Assembly (NCBI RefSeq): GCF_000382045.1
Contig: NZ_KB907451.1
Location: 496,001 to 560,000 of the forward strand
Origin: Variovorax atrisoli 110B
GTDB lineage: Bacteria > Pseudomonadota > Gammaproteobacteria > Burkholderiales > Burkholderiaceae_C
Reading direction: 5' to 3'
DNA length: 64,000 bases
Position numbers and translations under genes: made by a program. Of the stretch, positions 30,401 to 39,770 are shown in pieces; within the stretch, counting starts at the first letter, position 1, and each line of letters begins with the position of its first letter. Below the pieces are notes generated by a model that was given only the letters and a program-made list of their open reading frames with translations, had not been told where the DNA came from and did no database searches.

Positions 30401-33400
30401 GCCGCGCACGCACACCGAGAAGATCCTCGCGCGCCTCTGGGCCGAGACGCTGCACCTGCCGCGCGTGGGCATCGAGGACAACTTCTTCGAGCTCGGCGGG
30501 CACTCGCTGATGATCGTGCAGCTGATCTCGATGATCCGGCAGCAGTTCATGATCGACCTGCCGCTGGACACGCTGTTCCAGGTCTCCACCATCGCCGGCC
30601 TCGCCGAGCTGCTCGACCAGGCATCGCAGGCGCGCCCGAGCCTCGTGCCGATGCCGCGGCCGGCGCGCATCCCGCTGTCGTTCGCGCAGCGCCGCCTGTG
30701 GCTGATGAACCAGCTGGAGAACGCCAACCCCGCCTACAACATGCCGCTGGCGCTGCGCCTGTCGGGCACGCTCGACCGCGCCGCGCTGCAGTCGGCGCTC
30801 GACGACCTGGTGCAGCGCCACGAGAGCCTGCGCACCATCTACCCGAGCGAGGACGGGCTGCCCCACCAGCACATCCTCGAGGGCGAGCTGGCCCGCGCGC
30901 TGCTGGTCGAGGCCGACAGCAGCGAAGACGAGATCGCCGCGCAGCTGCATGCCGCCGCCCGCGTCGGCTTCGACCTCGGCACCACCGCGCCGCTGCGCCC
31001 GCAGCTCTTCAGGCTGGCCGACGACGAGCACGTGCTGCTGCTGCTCACCCACCATATCGTGGGCGACGGCGCCTCGCTGCTGCCGCTGGCGCGCGACCTC
31101 AGCGTGGCCTACGCCGCGCGCAGCGAAGGCAATGCGCCTGGCTGGGCGCCTTTGCCGCTGCAGTACGCCGACTACGCGCTGTGGCAGCAGGAGCTGCTGG
31201 GCAGCGAGGACGACCCCGAGAGCATGGCCGGCCGCCAGCGCGAGTTCTGGCGCGAGACCCTGCGCGACCTGCCCGAGCGGCTGAGCCTGCCGGTCGACCG
31301 CCCGCATCCGGCCGTGCCGAGCTACCGCGGCGACGTGGTGCCGCTGCTGATTCCGCCGCAGGTGCACGAGCGCATGCTGCAGCTCGCGCGCGATGGGCAA
31401 GCCAGCGTCTTCATGGTGCTGCAGGCCGCGCTCGCGGGACTGCTCAACCGGCTGGGTGCAGGAGACGACATCGTCATCGGAACGCCGGTGGCAGGCCGCA
31501 GCGACCACGCGCTGGACGAGCTCATCGGCTGCTTCGTCAACGCGCTGGTGCTGCGCACCGACCTCGCGGGCCAGCCGAGCCTGCGCGAGCTGGTCGCGCG
31601 GGTGCGCGCCACCAACCTCGCGGCCTATGCGAACCAGGAGTTCCCGTACGACCGCATCGTGGAGCTGCTGCGTCCACAGCGCGGCGGGGCGAACCTGCCG
31701 CTGTTCCAGGTGATGCTGGGCTTCCAGAGCGGCAGCAACCGGCTTTCATTCGGGCTGCCGGGCCTGTCGATCACGCCGCAGCCGGTGGAGGTGGACACGG
31801 CCAAGTTCGACCTGTCCTTCATCCTCGACGAGCAGCGCGGCGCCGACGGGCTGCCCGGCGGCATCGCGGGCGGCATCCAGTACAGCACTGACATCTTCGA
31901 CCGCGCGACCGTCGAGGCCATCGGCGAGCGGCTGGTGCGCCTGCTGGAGCAGGCCTGCGACGCGCCCGATGCAGCGCTGAACGGCCTGGACATCCTCGGC
32001 GAGGAAGAGCGCCATCGGCTGCTGGCCGACTGGAGCGGCAGGAGCACCGGCGCGCGCGACGACATCGCGCCGCTCACGCTCGCAGCCATGGTCGAGGCGC
32101 ATGCCGCCGCGCGCCCGCATGCGGCGGCCGTGGTGCTCGACGACGCTTGCGTCGTGAGCTATGCATCGCTCGACCTGCGCGCCAACAGGCTCGCTCATCT
32201 GCTGCGCGGGCGGGGCGTCGGCACAGGCGACATCGTCGCCACGGTGCTGCCGCGTTCGCTCGACCTCGTGGTGGCGCACCTGGCGATCGTGAAGGCCGGT
32301 GCCGCCTACCTGCCCATCGATCCGAACCACATGGCCGGCCGAAGCGCCTTCGTGTTCGAGGAGGCCGCGCCCACCGCGGTGCTGACGCACGCGTCGCTGC
32401 TGCCGGAGCTGTTCGGCATTCCGCACTGTCTCGCGCTCGACGGCGACGAGACCGTCGCCGCGCTGGCGATCCAGCAGGACGGGCCCGTGGCGCAGCCGCG
32501 CGCGGCCGATCCGCGCGACGCTGCCTACGTGATCTACACCTCGGGCTCCACCGGCAAGCCCAAGGGCGTGGTGGTGCCGCACCAGGGCCTCGCAAGCCTG
32601 GGCGCCTCGATGGCGCAGCGCTTCGCCATCGACCACGGCTCGCGCGTGCTGCAGTTCTCCTCCAGCGGCTTCGACGCCTCGGTGATGGACATGCTGATGG
32701 CCTTCCATGCCGGCGCCGCGCTGGTGGTGCCTTCGGCTCAGCAGGTGCTGGGCGCCGAGCTGGGCGCGCTGATCGAGAGGCTGGCCGTGAGCCACGCGCT
32801 GATTCCTCCGGCCGCGCTCGCGACGCTGCCCGAGGGCGCGTACCCATGCCTGCAGACGGTGGTGGTCGGCGGCGATGCCTGCTCCGCCGAGCTGGCCGCG
32901 CGCTGGTCCAGGGGCCGCCGCATGATCAATGCCTACGGCCCGACCGAGATCACCATCTGCGCGAGCACCAGCGCGCCGATGAACGGCCACGAGCCGCCCA
33001 GCATCGGCACGCCGGTGTGGAACACGCGCGTGTACGTGCTCGACGACGCGCTGCAGCCGGTGCCGCCCGGCGTGGCGGGCGAGCTCTACATCGCGGGCAG
33101 CGGCGTCGCGCGCGGCTACCTGAACCGCGCGCTGCCGAGCGCCGAGCGCTTCGTCGCAGATCCCTTCGGCGAGCCCGGCAGCCGCATGTACCGCAGCGGC
33201 GATCTCGTGCGCTGGCGCAACGACGGCAGCCTCGACTTCATGGGGCGCGCCGACCAGCAGGTGAAGATCCGCGGCTACCGCATCGAGCCCGGCGAGATCG
33301 AATCGGTGCTGCTGCGCCATCCGCAGGTGACGCAGGCGGCCGTCATCGCGCGCGAGGACGTGCCGGGCGAGAAGCGCCTGGTGGCCTACGTGGTGGCGTC

Positions 33401-35006
33401 GTCCGATCCGCAGCCGGCGGAACTGCGTGCCCACATGGCGCAGTCGCTGCCCGACTACATGGTGCCCTCGGCCTTCGTGCACCTGCCTTTCCTGCCGTTG
33501 ACGCAAAGCGGCAAGCTCGACCGCAGGGCGCTGCCCCTGCCGGGACAGCAGGCCGCATCGGCGTACGCCGAGCCGCGCACCGCCACCGAAAGGCAGCTCG
33601 CCGCGCTGTGGGCCGAGACGCTGCACCTGGAGCGCGCGGGCATTCACGACAACTTCTTCGAGCTCGGCGGCCATTCGCTGATGGCCATCCAGCTCGGCAT
33701 GCGCATCCGCCAGCAGGTGCGCGCGGACTTCCCGCATGCCGAGGTCTACAACCGCCCGACCGTCGCGGCGCTGGCCGCATGGCTGGACGACAACACGGCC
33801 GGCGCCGAGGCCCTGGACCTGTCCCGCGAACTCGACCTGCCCGCGCACATCCGCAGGCAGGACACCGCGCCGCCACTGGCCGCCAGGCGCGTGTTCCTCA
33901 CCGGCGCCAGCGGCTTCGTCGGCAGCCACCTGCTGGCAGCGCTGCTGCGCGACACCACCGCTCGCGTGGTCTGCCACGTGCGTGCCGCCGACGAGGAAGC
34001 CGGCAGGCGCCGCCTGCAGCTCACGCTGGCGCAGCGGCAGCTGGGCGCGATCTGGGACGACGCGCGCATCGAAGTGGTGACCGGCGACCTCGGCAAGCCG
34101 AACCTGGGCCTGGACGACCGCGCGGTGCGGCTGGTGCGCGAGGACTGCGACGCCATCTACCACTGCGCGGCGCAGGTGGACTTCCTGCATCCCTACGCGA
34201 GCCTGAAGCCGGCCAACGTCGACAGCGTGGTCACGCTGCTCGAGTGGACCGCGCAGGGCCGACCGAAGAGCATGCATTACGTCTCCACGCTGGCGGTGAT
34301 CGACCAGAACAACGGCAGGGAAGGCGCCACCGTCACCGAGCAGTCGGCGCTGGCATCTTGGCGCGGGCTGGTCGACGGCTACAGCCAGAGCAAGTGGGTG
34401 GGCGACGCGCTGGCGCGCGAGGCGCAGTCGCGCGGCATGCCGGTGGCGATCTACCGCCTGGGCGCGGTCACCGGCGACCACACGCACGCGATCTGCAACG
34501 CCGACGACCTGATCTGGCGCGTGGCGCATCTCTATGCCGACCTCGAAGCCATTCCCGACATGGACCTGCCGCTGAACCTCACGCCGGTGGACGACGTGGC
34601 GCGCGCCATCCTCGGCCTTGCGGCGCTGCAGTCGTCGTGGGGCCAGGTGTTCCACCTGACGAGCCAGGAGGCGCTGCGGGTGCGCGACATTCCGGCCGTG
34701 TTCGAGCGGCTCGGCATGCGGCTCGAACCCGTCGGGCTCGAACCGTGGCTGCAGCGTGCCCACGCGAGGCTCGCGGTGGGGCAGGACCGCGACCTCGCGG
34801 CCGTGCTGGCGATCCTCGACCGCTACGACACCTCGGCCACACCGCCGAAGGTGAGCGGGGAGGCCACGCATGCGCAGCTGCAGGCCATCGGCGCCGCGAT
34901 CCGCCCGGTGGACCGCGACCTGCTGCAGCGCTACTTCGTCGACCTGGGCATCGACACCAAGGCGCGCAGCGCGGCCGTCGAGACCCGCGCATCGCAGGTG
35001 GCCTGA
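27483..35006 (+). CDS. Two-module non-ribosomal peptide synthetase, C-A-T-C-A-T-R
   Basis: 2507 residues; the ATG at 27483 was chosen over a GTG at 27471 because GGAG at 27472-27475 is well spaced for it. Domains: C1 about 10-450 (H-H-I-V-L-D-G at 141-147, EntF-like); A1 about 470-960 ([11 protein letters not shown] at 612); T1 with its pantetheine serine at S1008 (L-G-G-H-S); C2 about 1050-1490 (H-H-I-V-G-D-G at 1190); A2 about 1520-2025 (same core motif at 1685); T2 with S2065; thioester reductase about 2130-2480 ([10 protein letters not shown] near 2139, catalytic Y2300-x3-K2304). My aligned specificity residues are D-V-W-H-I-S-L-V-D-K for A1, nearly the EntF serine code, and D-A-M-L-V-G-A-I-C-K for A2, which I cannot assign but which shares the A-I-C-K end of the phenylalanine code. 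No epimerase and no thioesterase. Release should give a peptide aldehyde or alcohol. The N-terminal C domain implies an acyl or aryl starter. Confidence 0.93.
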   Translation: MSTVDPLGAAPVLTTGQMAMWLGAKFASPDTNFNLAEAIEIEGWIDPDVFMAAMRQVTEEAEATRLSFVDTAQGPRQVVAPAFTGEMPFLDFSGEPDPSAAARAWMQADFTRKDDLARDQLWISALIRLADDRHVWYHRSHHIVLDGFGGGLIARRFADVYSARIAGTEAPEASRLASISQLMEEDRAYRESGRFPRDRQYWTERFADAPDPLSLASQRSVNVGGLLRQTAYLPAESVRALAGIAQQLGATLPQILIATTAAYLYRATGVEDMVIGIPVTARHNDRMRRVPAMVANALPLRLAMRPDLPVSELIAEVGRQMRQVLRHQSYRYEHLRSDLNMLVNNRQLFTTVVNVEPFDYDFRFAGHAAWPRNLSNGTAEDLGIFLYERGNGQDLQIDFDANPAIHTAQSLADHQRRLLAFMTAVIRQPAQAVGQVDLLDAAERERLLMSWNDTAQAVPDTNLVALIEARLAANPDGVALRFEGEAMSNRELDRRANRLAQLLRAHGAGPERTVALAIPRSFELMVALLATLKTGAAYLPVDPDFPQDRIAFMLGDARPACLVTTAALAESLPADVPKLLLDVAQTFAALANSDDATPAVAIDPAHPAYVIYTSGSTGKPKGAVVSHRAIVNRLQWMQDRYRLKADDRVLQKTPSSFDVSVWEFFWPLIDGATLVLAKPGGHKDAAYLAGLIAAEGITTAHFVPSMLEVFLLEPKARECASLRRVICSGEALSPALVAQFQQQLPCELHNLYGPTEAAVDVTSWECPRDAGEAKSPKGSVPIGRPIWNTQMHVLDSGLQPVPPGAAGELYIAGVGLARGYLERPLLSAERFVANPYGEPGSRMYRTGDLARWREDGSLDFLGRADQQVKIRGLRIEPGEIESALLRHPQVAQSAVVAREDVPGEKRLVAYVVAAEGADPQAADLRTHLAQSLPEYMVPSAFVNVPALPLGPSGKLDRRALPAPELQAATPYVAPRTHTEKILARLWAETLHLPRVGIEDNFFELGGHSLMIVQLISMIRQQFMIDLPLDTLFQVSTIAGLAELLDQASQARPSLVPMPRPARIPLSFAQRRLWLMNQLENANPAYNMPLALRLSGTLDRAALQSALDDLVQRHESLRTIYPSEDGLPHQHILEGELARALLVEADSSEDEIAAQLHAAARVGFDLGTTAPLRPQLFRLADDEHVLLLLTHHIVGDGASLLPLARDLSVAYAARSEGNAPGWAPLPLQYADYALWQQELLGSEDDPESMAGRQREFWRETLRDLPERLSLPVDRPHPAVPSYRGDVVPLLIPPQVHERMLQLARDGQASVFMVLQAALAGLLNRLGAGDDIVIGTPVAGRSDHALDELIGCFVNALVLRTDLAGQPSLRELVARVRATNLAAYANQEFPYDRIVELLRPQRGGANLPLFQVMLGFQSGSNRLSFGLPGLSITPQPVEVDTAKFDLSFILDEQRGADGLPGGIAGGIQYSTDIFDRATVEAIGERLVRLLEQACDAPDAALNGLDILGEEERHRLLADWSGRSTGARDDIAPLTLAAMVEAHAAARPHAAAVVLDDACVVSYASLDLRANRLAHLLRGRGVGTGDIVATVLPRSLDLVVAHLAIVKAGAAYLPIDPNHMAGRSAFVFEEAAPTAVLTHASLLPELFGIPHCLALDGDETVAALAIQQDGPVAQPRAADPRDAAYVIYTSGSTGKPKGVVVPHQGLASLGASMAQRFAIDHGSRVLQFSSSGFDASVMDMLMAFHAGAALVVPSAQQVLGAELGALIERLAVSHALIPPAALATLPEGAYPCLQTVVVGGDACSAELAARWSRGRRMINAYGPTEITICASTSAPMNGHEPPSIGTPVWNTRVYVLDDALQPVPPGVAGELYIAGSGVARGYLNRALPSAERFVADPFGEPGSRMYRSGDLVRWRNDGSLDFMGRADQQVKIRGYRIEPGEIESVLLRHPQVTQAAVIAREDVPGEKRLVAYVVASSDPQPAELRAHMAQSLPDYMVPSAFVHLPFLPLTQSGKLDRRALPLPGQQAASAYAEPRTATERQLAALWAETLHLERAGIHDNFFELGGHSLMAIQLGMRIRQQVRADFPHAEVYNRPTVAALAAWLDDNTAGAEALDLSRELDLPAHIRRQDTAPPLAARRVFLTGASGFVGSHLLAALLRDTTARVVCHVRAADEEAGRRRLQLTLAQRQLGAIWDDARIEVVTGDLGKPNLGLDDRAVRLVREDCDAIYHCAAQVDFLHPYASLKPANVDSVVTLLEWTAQGRPKSMHYVSTLAVIDQNNGREGATVTEQSALASWRGLVDGYSQSKWVGDALAREAQSRGMPVAIYRLGAVTGDHTHAICNADDLIWRVAHLYADLEAIPDMDLPLNLTPVDDVARAILGLAALQSSWGQVFHLTSQEALRVRDIPAVFERLGMRLEPVGLEPWLQRAHARLAVGQDRDLAAVLAILDRYDTSATPPKVSGEATHAQLQAIGAAIRPVDRDLLQRYFVDLGIDTKARSAAVETRASQVA

Positions 35007-35007
35007 G

Positions 35008-36330
35008 ATGGCGCGCTACCTCATCGCCGCGACCGCGCTGCCCGGGCACGTGCTGCCGATGCTGGCCATCGCGCAGCACCTGGTGGGTCTGGGGCACGAG
35101 GTGCGCGTGCACACGGCCAGCCGCTTCCGCGCGCAGGCCGAGGCCACCGGCGCGGGCTTCACGCCCTTCGACGCCTCCATCGACTTCGACCACCACGAAC
35201 TCGACCGGCGCTTTCCGCAGCGCCAGCGGCTGCCTTCGGCGCATGCGCAGATGTGCTTCGGGCTGAAGCATTTCTTCGCCGACGCCATGGCTGCGCAGCG
35301 GGCCGGCCTGGAGGCGATCCTGCGCGACTTCGCGGCCGACGCGATCGTGGTCGACACCATGTTCTGTGGCACCTTCCCGCTGCTACTGGGGCCGCGCGAG
35401 CAGCGGCCCGCGGTGGCGGCCATCGGCATCTCGGCGCTGCCGCTGTCGAGCTGCGACACCGCCTTCTTCGGCACCGCGCTGCCGCCGTCGTCCACGCCGG
35501 AAGGGCGGGTTCGCAACCGGGCGATGAACGCCAACCTCAGGCAGGCGATGTTCGGCGAGGTGCAGCGCTACTTCGACGCGCTGCTGACCTGCGCGGGCCT
35601 GCCGGCGCTGCCCGAGTTCTTCATCGACGCGATGGTCAAGCTGCCGGACGTCTACCTGCAGCTCACCTCCGAATCCTTCGAGTACCCGCGCAGCGACCTG
35701 CCTGCCTCGGTGCGCTTCGTCGGCCCGCTGCTCGCACCGGCCAGCCGCGACTTCGTGGAGCCCGACTGGTGGCACGAGCTGGACGACGGCCGCGCCGTGG
35801 TGCTGGTGACGCAGGGCACGCTGGCCAACCAGAACCCGGCGCAGCTGATCGGCCCGACGCTGCAGGCGCTGGCCGGTGCGGGCGACATCCAGGTCATCGC
35901 GACCACGGGCGGCCCGCAGCCCGAGGCGCTGAACATGGCGCTGCCCGCGAATGCGCGCGTGCTGCCCTTCCTGCCCTACGACCGCCTGCTGCCCAAGGTG
36001 CACGCGATGGTCACCAATGGCGGCTACGGCTCCGTCAACCATGCGCTGAGCCTCGGCGTGCCGCTGGTGGTGGCGGGCGCTACCGAGGAGAAGCCGGAGA
36101 TCGCCGCACGCGTGGCCTGGTCGGGCGCCGGCATCAACCTAAGCAGCGGGCAGCCCACCGCGCGCCAGATCGGCGACGCGGTGCGCAGGCTGCTGAAGGA
36201 GCCCGCCTATCGCCAGCGTGCGGGCGCGCTGCGCGACGACTTCGCGCGCCACCACGCGCTCACCGAGATATCGGCCGCACTCGAGGCGCTGCGCGAGACC
36301 GCTGCGCCCGGCTGCCTGGCCATCGCCTGA
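35008..36330 (+). CDS. GT1-family glycosyltransferase (UGT/MGT-like)
   Basis: 440 residues, starting 1 base after the NRPS stop. The N-terminal half opens with A-T-A-L-P-G-H-V-L-P-M-L, where the histidine is the likely catalytic base of GT-B antibiotic or macrolide glycosyltransferases. The C-terminal half has the nucleotide-sugar block P-F-L-P-Y-D-R-L-L-P-K and T-N-G-G-Y-G-S-V-N-H-A-L-S-L-G-V-P near 338-355. It would add a sugar to a hydroxyl of the NRPS product, the serine side chain or the terminal alcohol being obvious candidates. Sugar donor unknown; no sugar biosynthesis genes are in the cluster. Confidence 0.88.
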   Translation: MARYLIAATALPGHVLPMLAIAQHLVGLGHEVRVHTASRFRAQAEATGAGFTPFDASIDFDHHELDRRFPQRQRLPSAHAQMCFGLKHFFADAMAAQRAGLEAILRDFAADAIVVDTMFCGTFPLLLGPREQRPAVAAIGISALPLSSCDTAFFGTALPPSSTPEGRVRNRAMNANLRQAMFGEVQRYFDALLTCAGLPALPEFFIDAMVKLPDVYLQLTSESFEYPRSDLPASVRFVGPLLAPASRDFVEPDWWHELDDGRAVVLVTQGTLANQNPAQLIGPTLQALAGAGDIQVIATTGGPQPEALNMALPANARVLPFLPYDRLLPKVHAMVTNGGYGSVNHALSLGVPLVVAGATEEKPEIAARVAWSGAGINLSSGQPTARQIGDAVRRLLKEPAYRQRAGALRDDFARHHALTEISAALEALRETAAPGCLAIA

Positions 36331-36359
36331 TCGAAGACCCCCCAAAGGAAGCAGAGAAG

Positions 36360-36581
36360 ATGAGCAACCCGTTTGACGACAGGAACGGCACCTTCCAGGT
36401 GCTGGTGAACGACGAAGGCCAGCACTCGCTGTGGCCCGCCTTCATCGACGTGCCCGCCGGCTGGAAGGTGGCGCTGCCCGCCACCGACCGCGCCACGTGC
36501 GGCGCCTACATCGAGGCGAACTGGACGGACATGCGCCCGCGCTCGCTCGCGGCCAGGGATCTCGACGCCGCCGGCGCATGA
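36360..36581 (+). CDS. MbtH-like protein
   Basis: 73 residues with the family pattern: N-P-F-D-D, F-x-V-L-V-N-D-E-G-Q-H-S-L-W-P near 14-27, V-P-A-G-W near 31, and W-T-D-M-R-P-R-S-L near 55. MbtH-like proteins bind adenylation domains and are needed for their folding or activity. The ATG at 36360 follows AGAGAAG. Its presence in the cluster supports a functional NRPS whose serine-type A domain, like that of EntF, depends on such a partner. Confidence 0.95.
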   Translation: MSNPFDDRNGTFQVLVNDEGQHSLWPAFIDVPAGWKVALPATDRATCGAYIEANWTDMRPRSLAARDLDAAGA

Positions 36582-36754
36582 GGGTGTTCGCCCTGCATCG
36601 GCGCGGCGCAGCCTGGGCGCATGCGTCGCGCATGCGCTCGTCCGCCGCGGGTGAGGTGAGCGGCGTCGCGCCCGGCGGGCGCAAGGCGCGCGCCGGATCG
36701 GGCGAGGGACCGCAGGAAAAGCCGCCGCAGCGGATCAGGCCGCGCCGGGGATGA
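36578..36754 (+). CDS. Possible small bridging ORF between MbtH and acyltransferase genes
   Basis: A 58-residue frame from an ATG inside the MbtH stop (ATGA 36578-36581) to a stop inside the acyltransferase start (ATGA 36751-36754). It therefore exactly fills the 173-base gap with coupled starts at both ends. The product is Arg/Gly/Ala-rich, without hydrophobic segments or motifs, so it may be only a ribosome path that couples translation, or chance. Low confidence as a protein gene. Confidence 0.3.
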   Translation: MRVFALHRRGAAWAHASRMRSSAAGEVSGVAPGGRKARAGSGEGPQEKPPQRIRPRRG

Positions 36755-38004
36755 GCGTCTTCTCGCCCTGGCCGTACTTCGCGCTCGTGCTGGTGGTGCT
36801 CGGCGCGATCGCGCTGCCGGTGTTCCGCGCGGCCGACGAGCAGCAGCCGCCGCAGCACGGCCCCCGCGACCATCGCACCGTCGCGCTCGACGGGTTGCGC
36901 GGCTTTCTCGCGCTGAGCGTCTTCGTGCACCACCTGATGGTGACCCACGGCTACATCGAGCGCGGCGAGTGGACCTTTCCGCCCTCGGGCTTCCACACGC
37001 TGCTGGGACAGGCGGGCGTGGGCGTCTTCTTCATGATCACCGGCTTCCTGTTCTGGGGAAAGCTGCTCGACGCGAAGGGGCTGCCCGACTGGAGGAGCCT
37101 GTACGTCGGCCGGCTCTGGCGCATCGGGCCGACCTACCTGCTGGCGGTGGGGCTGATGTTCCTCGTCGTCGCATGGCGCACCGGCTTCGAGCCAAGGGAG
37201 CCGGCGTGGTCCTTGCTCGGCGCGATGCTGCAGTGGCTGGCCCTCGGCATCTGGCCGCTGCAGCCGGACATCAACGGCTACGTCGGCACCACGCTGATCC
37301 TCGCTGGCGTCACGTGGACGGTCTTCGTCGAGTGGCTGTTCTACGGCGCGCTGCGGCCGATGGCGCCGCTCGCTCGCGGCGACCGCACGCCGCGCTTCGT
37401 GCTCGGCCTCATGCTGCTGCTGTGCCTGCCGCTGCTGGTCTTCGCGGCGCTGTCGCCGGGTGCCACGCCCTCGCGGCCGACGCTCGCGCTGGTGATCGGT
37501 GCGCTGGCCTGGGTGCTGGCTTCGTTCCTCCTGGGCATGCTGTCGGCATGGCTGGTGCGGCGCGGGCCCAGGCTGCAGCTGCCGCAGCGGACGGCTTCGC
37601 TGCTTGCCCTGGCCTGCCTCGGTGGCGTGTTCGCCGGTTTCGGCCACATGGTCGGGCCAGTGCAGGTACTGCTGCTGTGGGCGTTCTTCCACCTGGTGTG
37701 CACCGGCAGCACGCTCTTCGGCCTGCTGGCCACGCGCGCGGCCCGGCGCCTGAGCACGGTGAGCTACAGCATCTACCTGCTGCAGGGGCTGGTGCTGACC
37801 CTGGTGTTCGGGCCCGGGCCGGTGCGGGAGTTCGCGATGGCCGGGGCGATGCAGTACTGGCTGACGGGCACCGCCTGCGCGCTGCTGCTGGTGGCGGCCT
37901 CGGTGGCCAGCTACCGGCTGGTCGAGCAGCCGGGGATCGCGCGCGGCCGGCGCCTGCGATCGGGGCCGCGCGCTGCGCTCGCGGCGCAGGCCGCGGGGCC
38001 CTGA
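36751..38004 (+). CDS. Membrane O-acyltransferase (acyltransferase family 3)
   Basis: 417 residues with about ten hydrophobic segments. The family 3 (OafA/YrhL-type) signature is R-T-V-A-L-D-G-L-R-G-F-L-A-L-S-V-F-V-H-H near residues 42-62, including the essential Arg and His. Later V-G-V-F-F-M-I-T-G-F-L-F-W and L-W-R-I-G-P-T-Y-L match the next conserved helices. These enzymes acetylate or acylate sugar hydroxyls at the inner membrane. In this cluster it may acylate the sugar added by the preceding glycosyltransferase. It is the last gene before oxyR. Confidence 0.88.
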   Translation: MSVFSPWPYFALVLVVLGAIALPVFRAADEQQPPQHGPRDHRTVALDGLRGFLALSVFVHHLMVTHGYIERGEWTFPPSGFHTLLGQAGVGVFFMITGFLFWGKLLDAKGLPDWRSLYVGRLWRIGPTYLLAVGLMFLVVAWRTGFEPREPAWSLLGAMLQWLALGIWPLQPDINGYVGTTLILAGVTWTVFVEWLFYGALRPMAPLARGDRTPRFVLGLMLLLCLPLLVFAALSPGATPSRPTLALVIGALAWVLASFLLGMLSAWLVRRGPRLQLPQRTASLLALACLGGVFAGFGHMVGPVQVLLLWAFFHLVCTGSTLFGLLATRAARRLSTVSYSIYLLQGLVLTLVFGPGPVREFAMAGAMQYWLTGTACALLLVAASVASYRLVEQPGIARGRRLRSGPRAALAAQAAGP

Positions 38005-38078
38005 ATCGGGCGCGGCGCCAGCAGTGAAGACCCCAGGCCATCCTCATGACACACCCTTGCGCATAATTGACGCAAGCT

Positions 38079-39044
38079 ATGACTCTCACCGAACTCAAAT
38101 ACATCGTCGCAGTGGCCCGCGAAAGGCACTTCGGCAAGGCGGCCGAGGCCTGCTACGTTTCGCAGCCGACACTTTCGGTCGCCATCAAGAAGCTCGAGGA
38201 CGAGCTCGAGGTCAAGCTCTTCGAGCGCAGCGCCGGCGAAGTGACCGTGACGCCGCTGGGCGAGCAGATCGTCCAGCAGGCCCAGAGCGTGCTCGACCAG
38301 GCCGCCAGCATCAAGGAGATCGCCAAGCGCGGCAAGGACCCACTGGCCGGCCCGCTGAACCTGGGCGTGATCTACACCATCGGCCCGTACCTGCTGCCCG
38401 ACCTCGTGCGCCAGGTGATCCAGCGCACGCCGCAGATGCCGCTGGTGCTGCAGGAGAACTTCACCGCCAAGCTGCTGGAGATGCTGCGCGCGGGGGAGAT
38501 CGACTGCGCCATCATGGCCGAGCCCTTTCCCGACACCGGCCTCGCGATGGCGCCGCTGTACGACGAGCCCTTCATGGCGGCGCTGCCGAGCAAGCACAAG
38601 TTCGCCGACCGCGAGTCCATCACGTCGGAAGAACTGCAGAGCGAGACCATGCTGCTGCTGGGCACCGGCCACTGCTTCCGCGACCACGTGCTGGAGGTGT
38701 GCCCGGAGTTCGCGCGCTTCTCGAGCAACGCCGAGGGCATCCGCAAGAGCTTCGAGGGCTCGTCGCTGGAGACCATCAAGCACATGGTCGCCTCGGGCAT
38801 GGGCGTGACGCTGGTGCCGCGCCTGTCGGTGCCGGCCGATGCGATCAAGCCCAGGGTCAAGGGCCGCAAGGAGCCCGAGCAGATGGTGCGCTACCTGCCG
38901 GTGCGCGACGCGCAGGACCGCGACCCGCCCACGCGCCGCGTGGTGCTCGCATGGCGGCGCACCTTCACGCGCTACGAGGCCATCGCCGCGCTGCGCAACG
39001 CGATCTACGCGTGCGAGCTGCCGGGAGTGAAACGCCTTTCGTAG
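38079..39044 (+). CDS. oxyR: Hydrogen-peroxide sensing LysR-type regulator OxyR
   Basis: 321 residues from the ATG giving MTLTELKYIVAVARERHFG; an upstream TTG would add four residues. The LysR helix-turn-helix covers about 1-60. The redox pair is seen as C199 and C208 in G-T-G-H-C-F-R-D-H-V-L-E-V-C, the same numbering as E. coli OxyR, so peroxide sensing by disulfide formation is well supported. dps follows 150 bases downstream and is a typical OxyR target. It lies 19.4 kb from recG rather than beside it. Confidence 0.95.
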   Translation: MTLTELKYIVAVARERHFGKAAEACYVSQPTLSVAIKKLEDELEVKLFERSAGEVTVTPLGEQIVQQAQSVLDQAASIKEIAKRGKDPLAGPLNLGVIYTIGPYLLPDLVRQVIQRTPQMPLVLQENFTAKLLEMLRAGEIDCAIMAEPFPDTGLAMAPLYDEPFMAALPSKHKFADRESITSEELQSETMLLLGTGHCFRDHVLEVCPEFARFSSNAEGIRKSFEGSSLETIKHMVASGMGVTLVPRLSVPADAIKPRVKGRKEPEQMVRYLPVRDAQDRDPPTRRVVLAWRRTFTRYEAIAALRNAIYACELPGVKRLS

Positions 39045-39194
39045 ACCGGCTTTCGAGAATTCGGCCTACGCCGCGGCTGTTTTGAATCGTTGATCGCTGA
39101 GATAGAGTGGCGCTGTTGCGAAGCCGCACGTCGGCTTCGAGAATCGAAGCCAACCTCCCTCCAAGAACTCGACTGAAGAAAAGGATCTCCCGCC

Positions 39195-39770
39195 ATGGCC
39201 AAGGACTCTAAGAAACCGTCGCCCGCCTCTTCTGCCGGCAAGGTGCCCAAGAAGGGCGGCAAGCAGGTCGCGCAGGAGTCGGGCAGCCGCAATGCGCCCA
39301 TCATCAACATCGGCATCGAGCGTCAGGACCGCGCCGCCATCGCCGAAGGCCTGAGCCGCGTGCTGGCCGACACCTACACGCTCTACCTCACCACGCACAA
39401 CTTCCACTGGAACGTGACGGGCCCGCACTTCAACTCGCTGCACGCCATGTTCATGCAGCAGTACACCGAGCTGTGGGGCGCGACCGACGTGATCGCCGAG
39501 CGCATCCGCGCGCTGGGCCACTACGCGCCGGGCTCGTACGCCGAGTTCAGCAAGATCGCCACCGTGCCCGACGTGCCGCAGAACCCGCCCAAGGCGATGG
39601 AGATGGTGCGCATCCTGGTGAAGGGCCACGAGACCGTGTCGCGCATCGCGCGCGAATTCATTCCTGTCGCCGAGGAAGCCGGCGACGACCCGACGGCCGA
39701 CATGCTGACCGCGCGCTGCACGGTGCACGACCAGACGGCCTGGATGCTGCGTTCCCTCCTTGAAGACTGA
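39195..39770 (+). CDS. dps: Dps-family ferritin-like DNA-protection protein
   Basis: 191 residues. A lysine-rich disordered N-terminus (about 1-35, K-K-P-S-P and K-V-P-K-K-G-G-K) probably binds DNA, followed by the four-helix ferritin fold. The intersubunit ferroxidase ligands are in [12 protein letters not shown] (about 66-77) and the [12 protein letters not shown] helix. Dps stores iron and shields DNA during oxidative stress. The gene lies directly after oxyR and is followed by a terminator, so it is probably a single-gene transcript under OxyR. Confidence 0.92.
   Translation: MAKDSKKPSPASSAGKVPKKGGKQVAQESGSRNAPIINIGIERQDRAAIAEGLSRVLADTYTLYLTTHNFHWNVTGPHFNSLHAMFMQQYTELWGATDVIAERIRALGHYAPGSYAEFSKIATVPDVPQNPPKAMEMVRILVKGHETVSRIAREFIPVAEEAGDDPTADMLTARCTVHDQTAWMLRSLLED

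Noticed and set aside
28920..33560. Near-identical DNA stretches in the two adenylation domains as a mobile repeat or duplication artefact
   Set aside because: They encode the expected conserved core motifs of both modules and the domains differ in specificity residues, so this is ordinary module homology or conversion between modules.
31746..34871. Antisense open frame of 1041 codons opposite the NRPS
   Set aside because: High-GC codon bias on the plus strand opens antisense frames; the product is rich in His, Arg, Gln and Gly with no domain, while the plus strand encodes clear NRPS motifs throughout.
39045..39194. Possible OxyR binding site between oxyR and dps
   Set aside because: A GATAG half-site-like stretch is present but the four-element ATAG-type consensus is not met well enough to claim.
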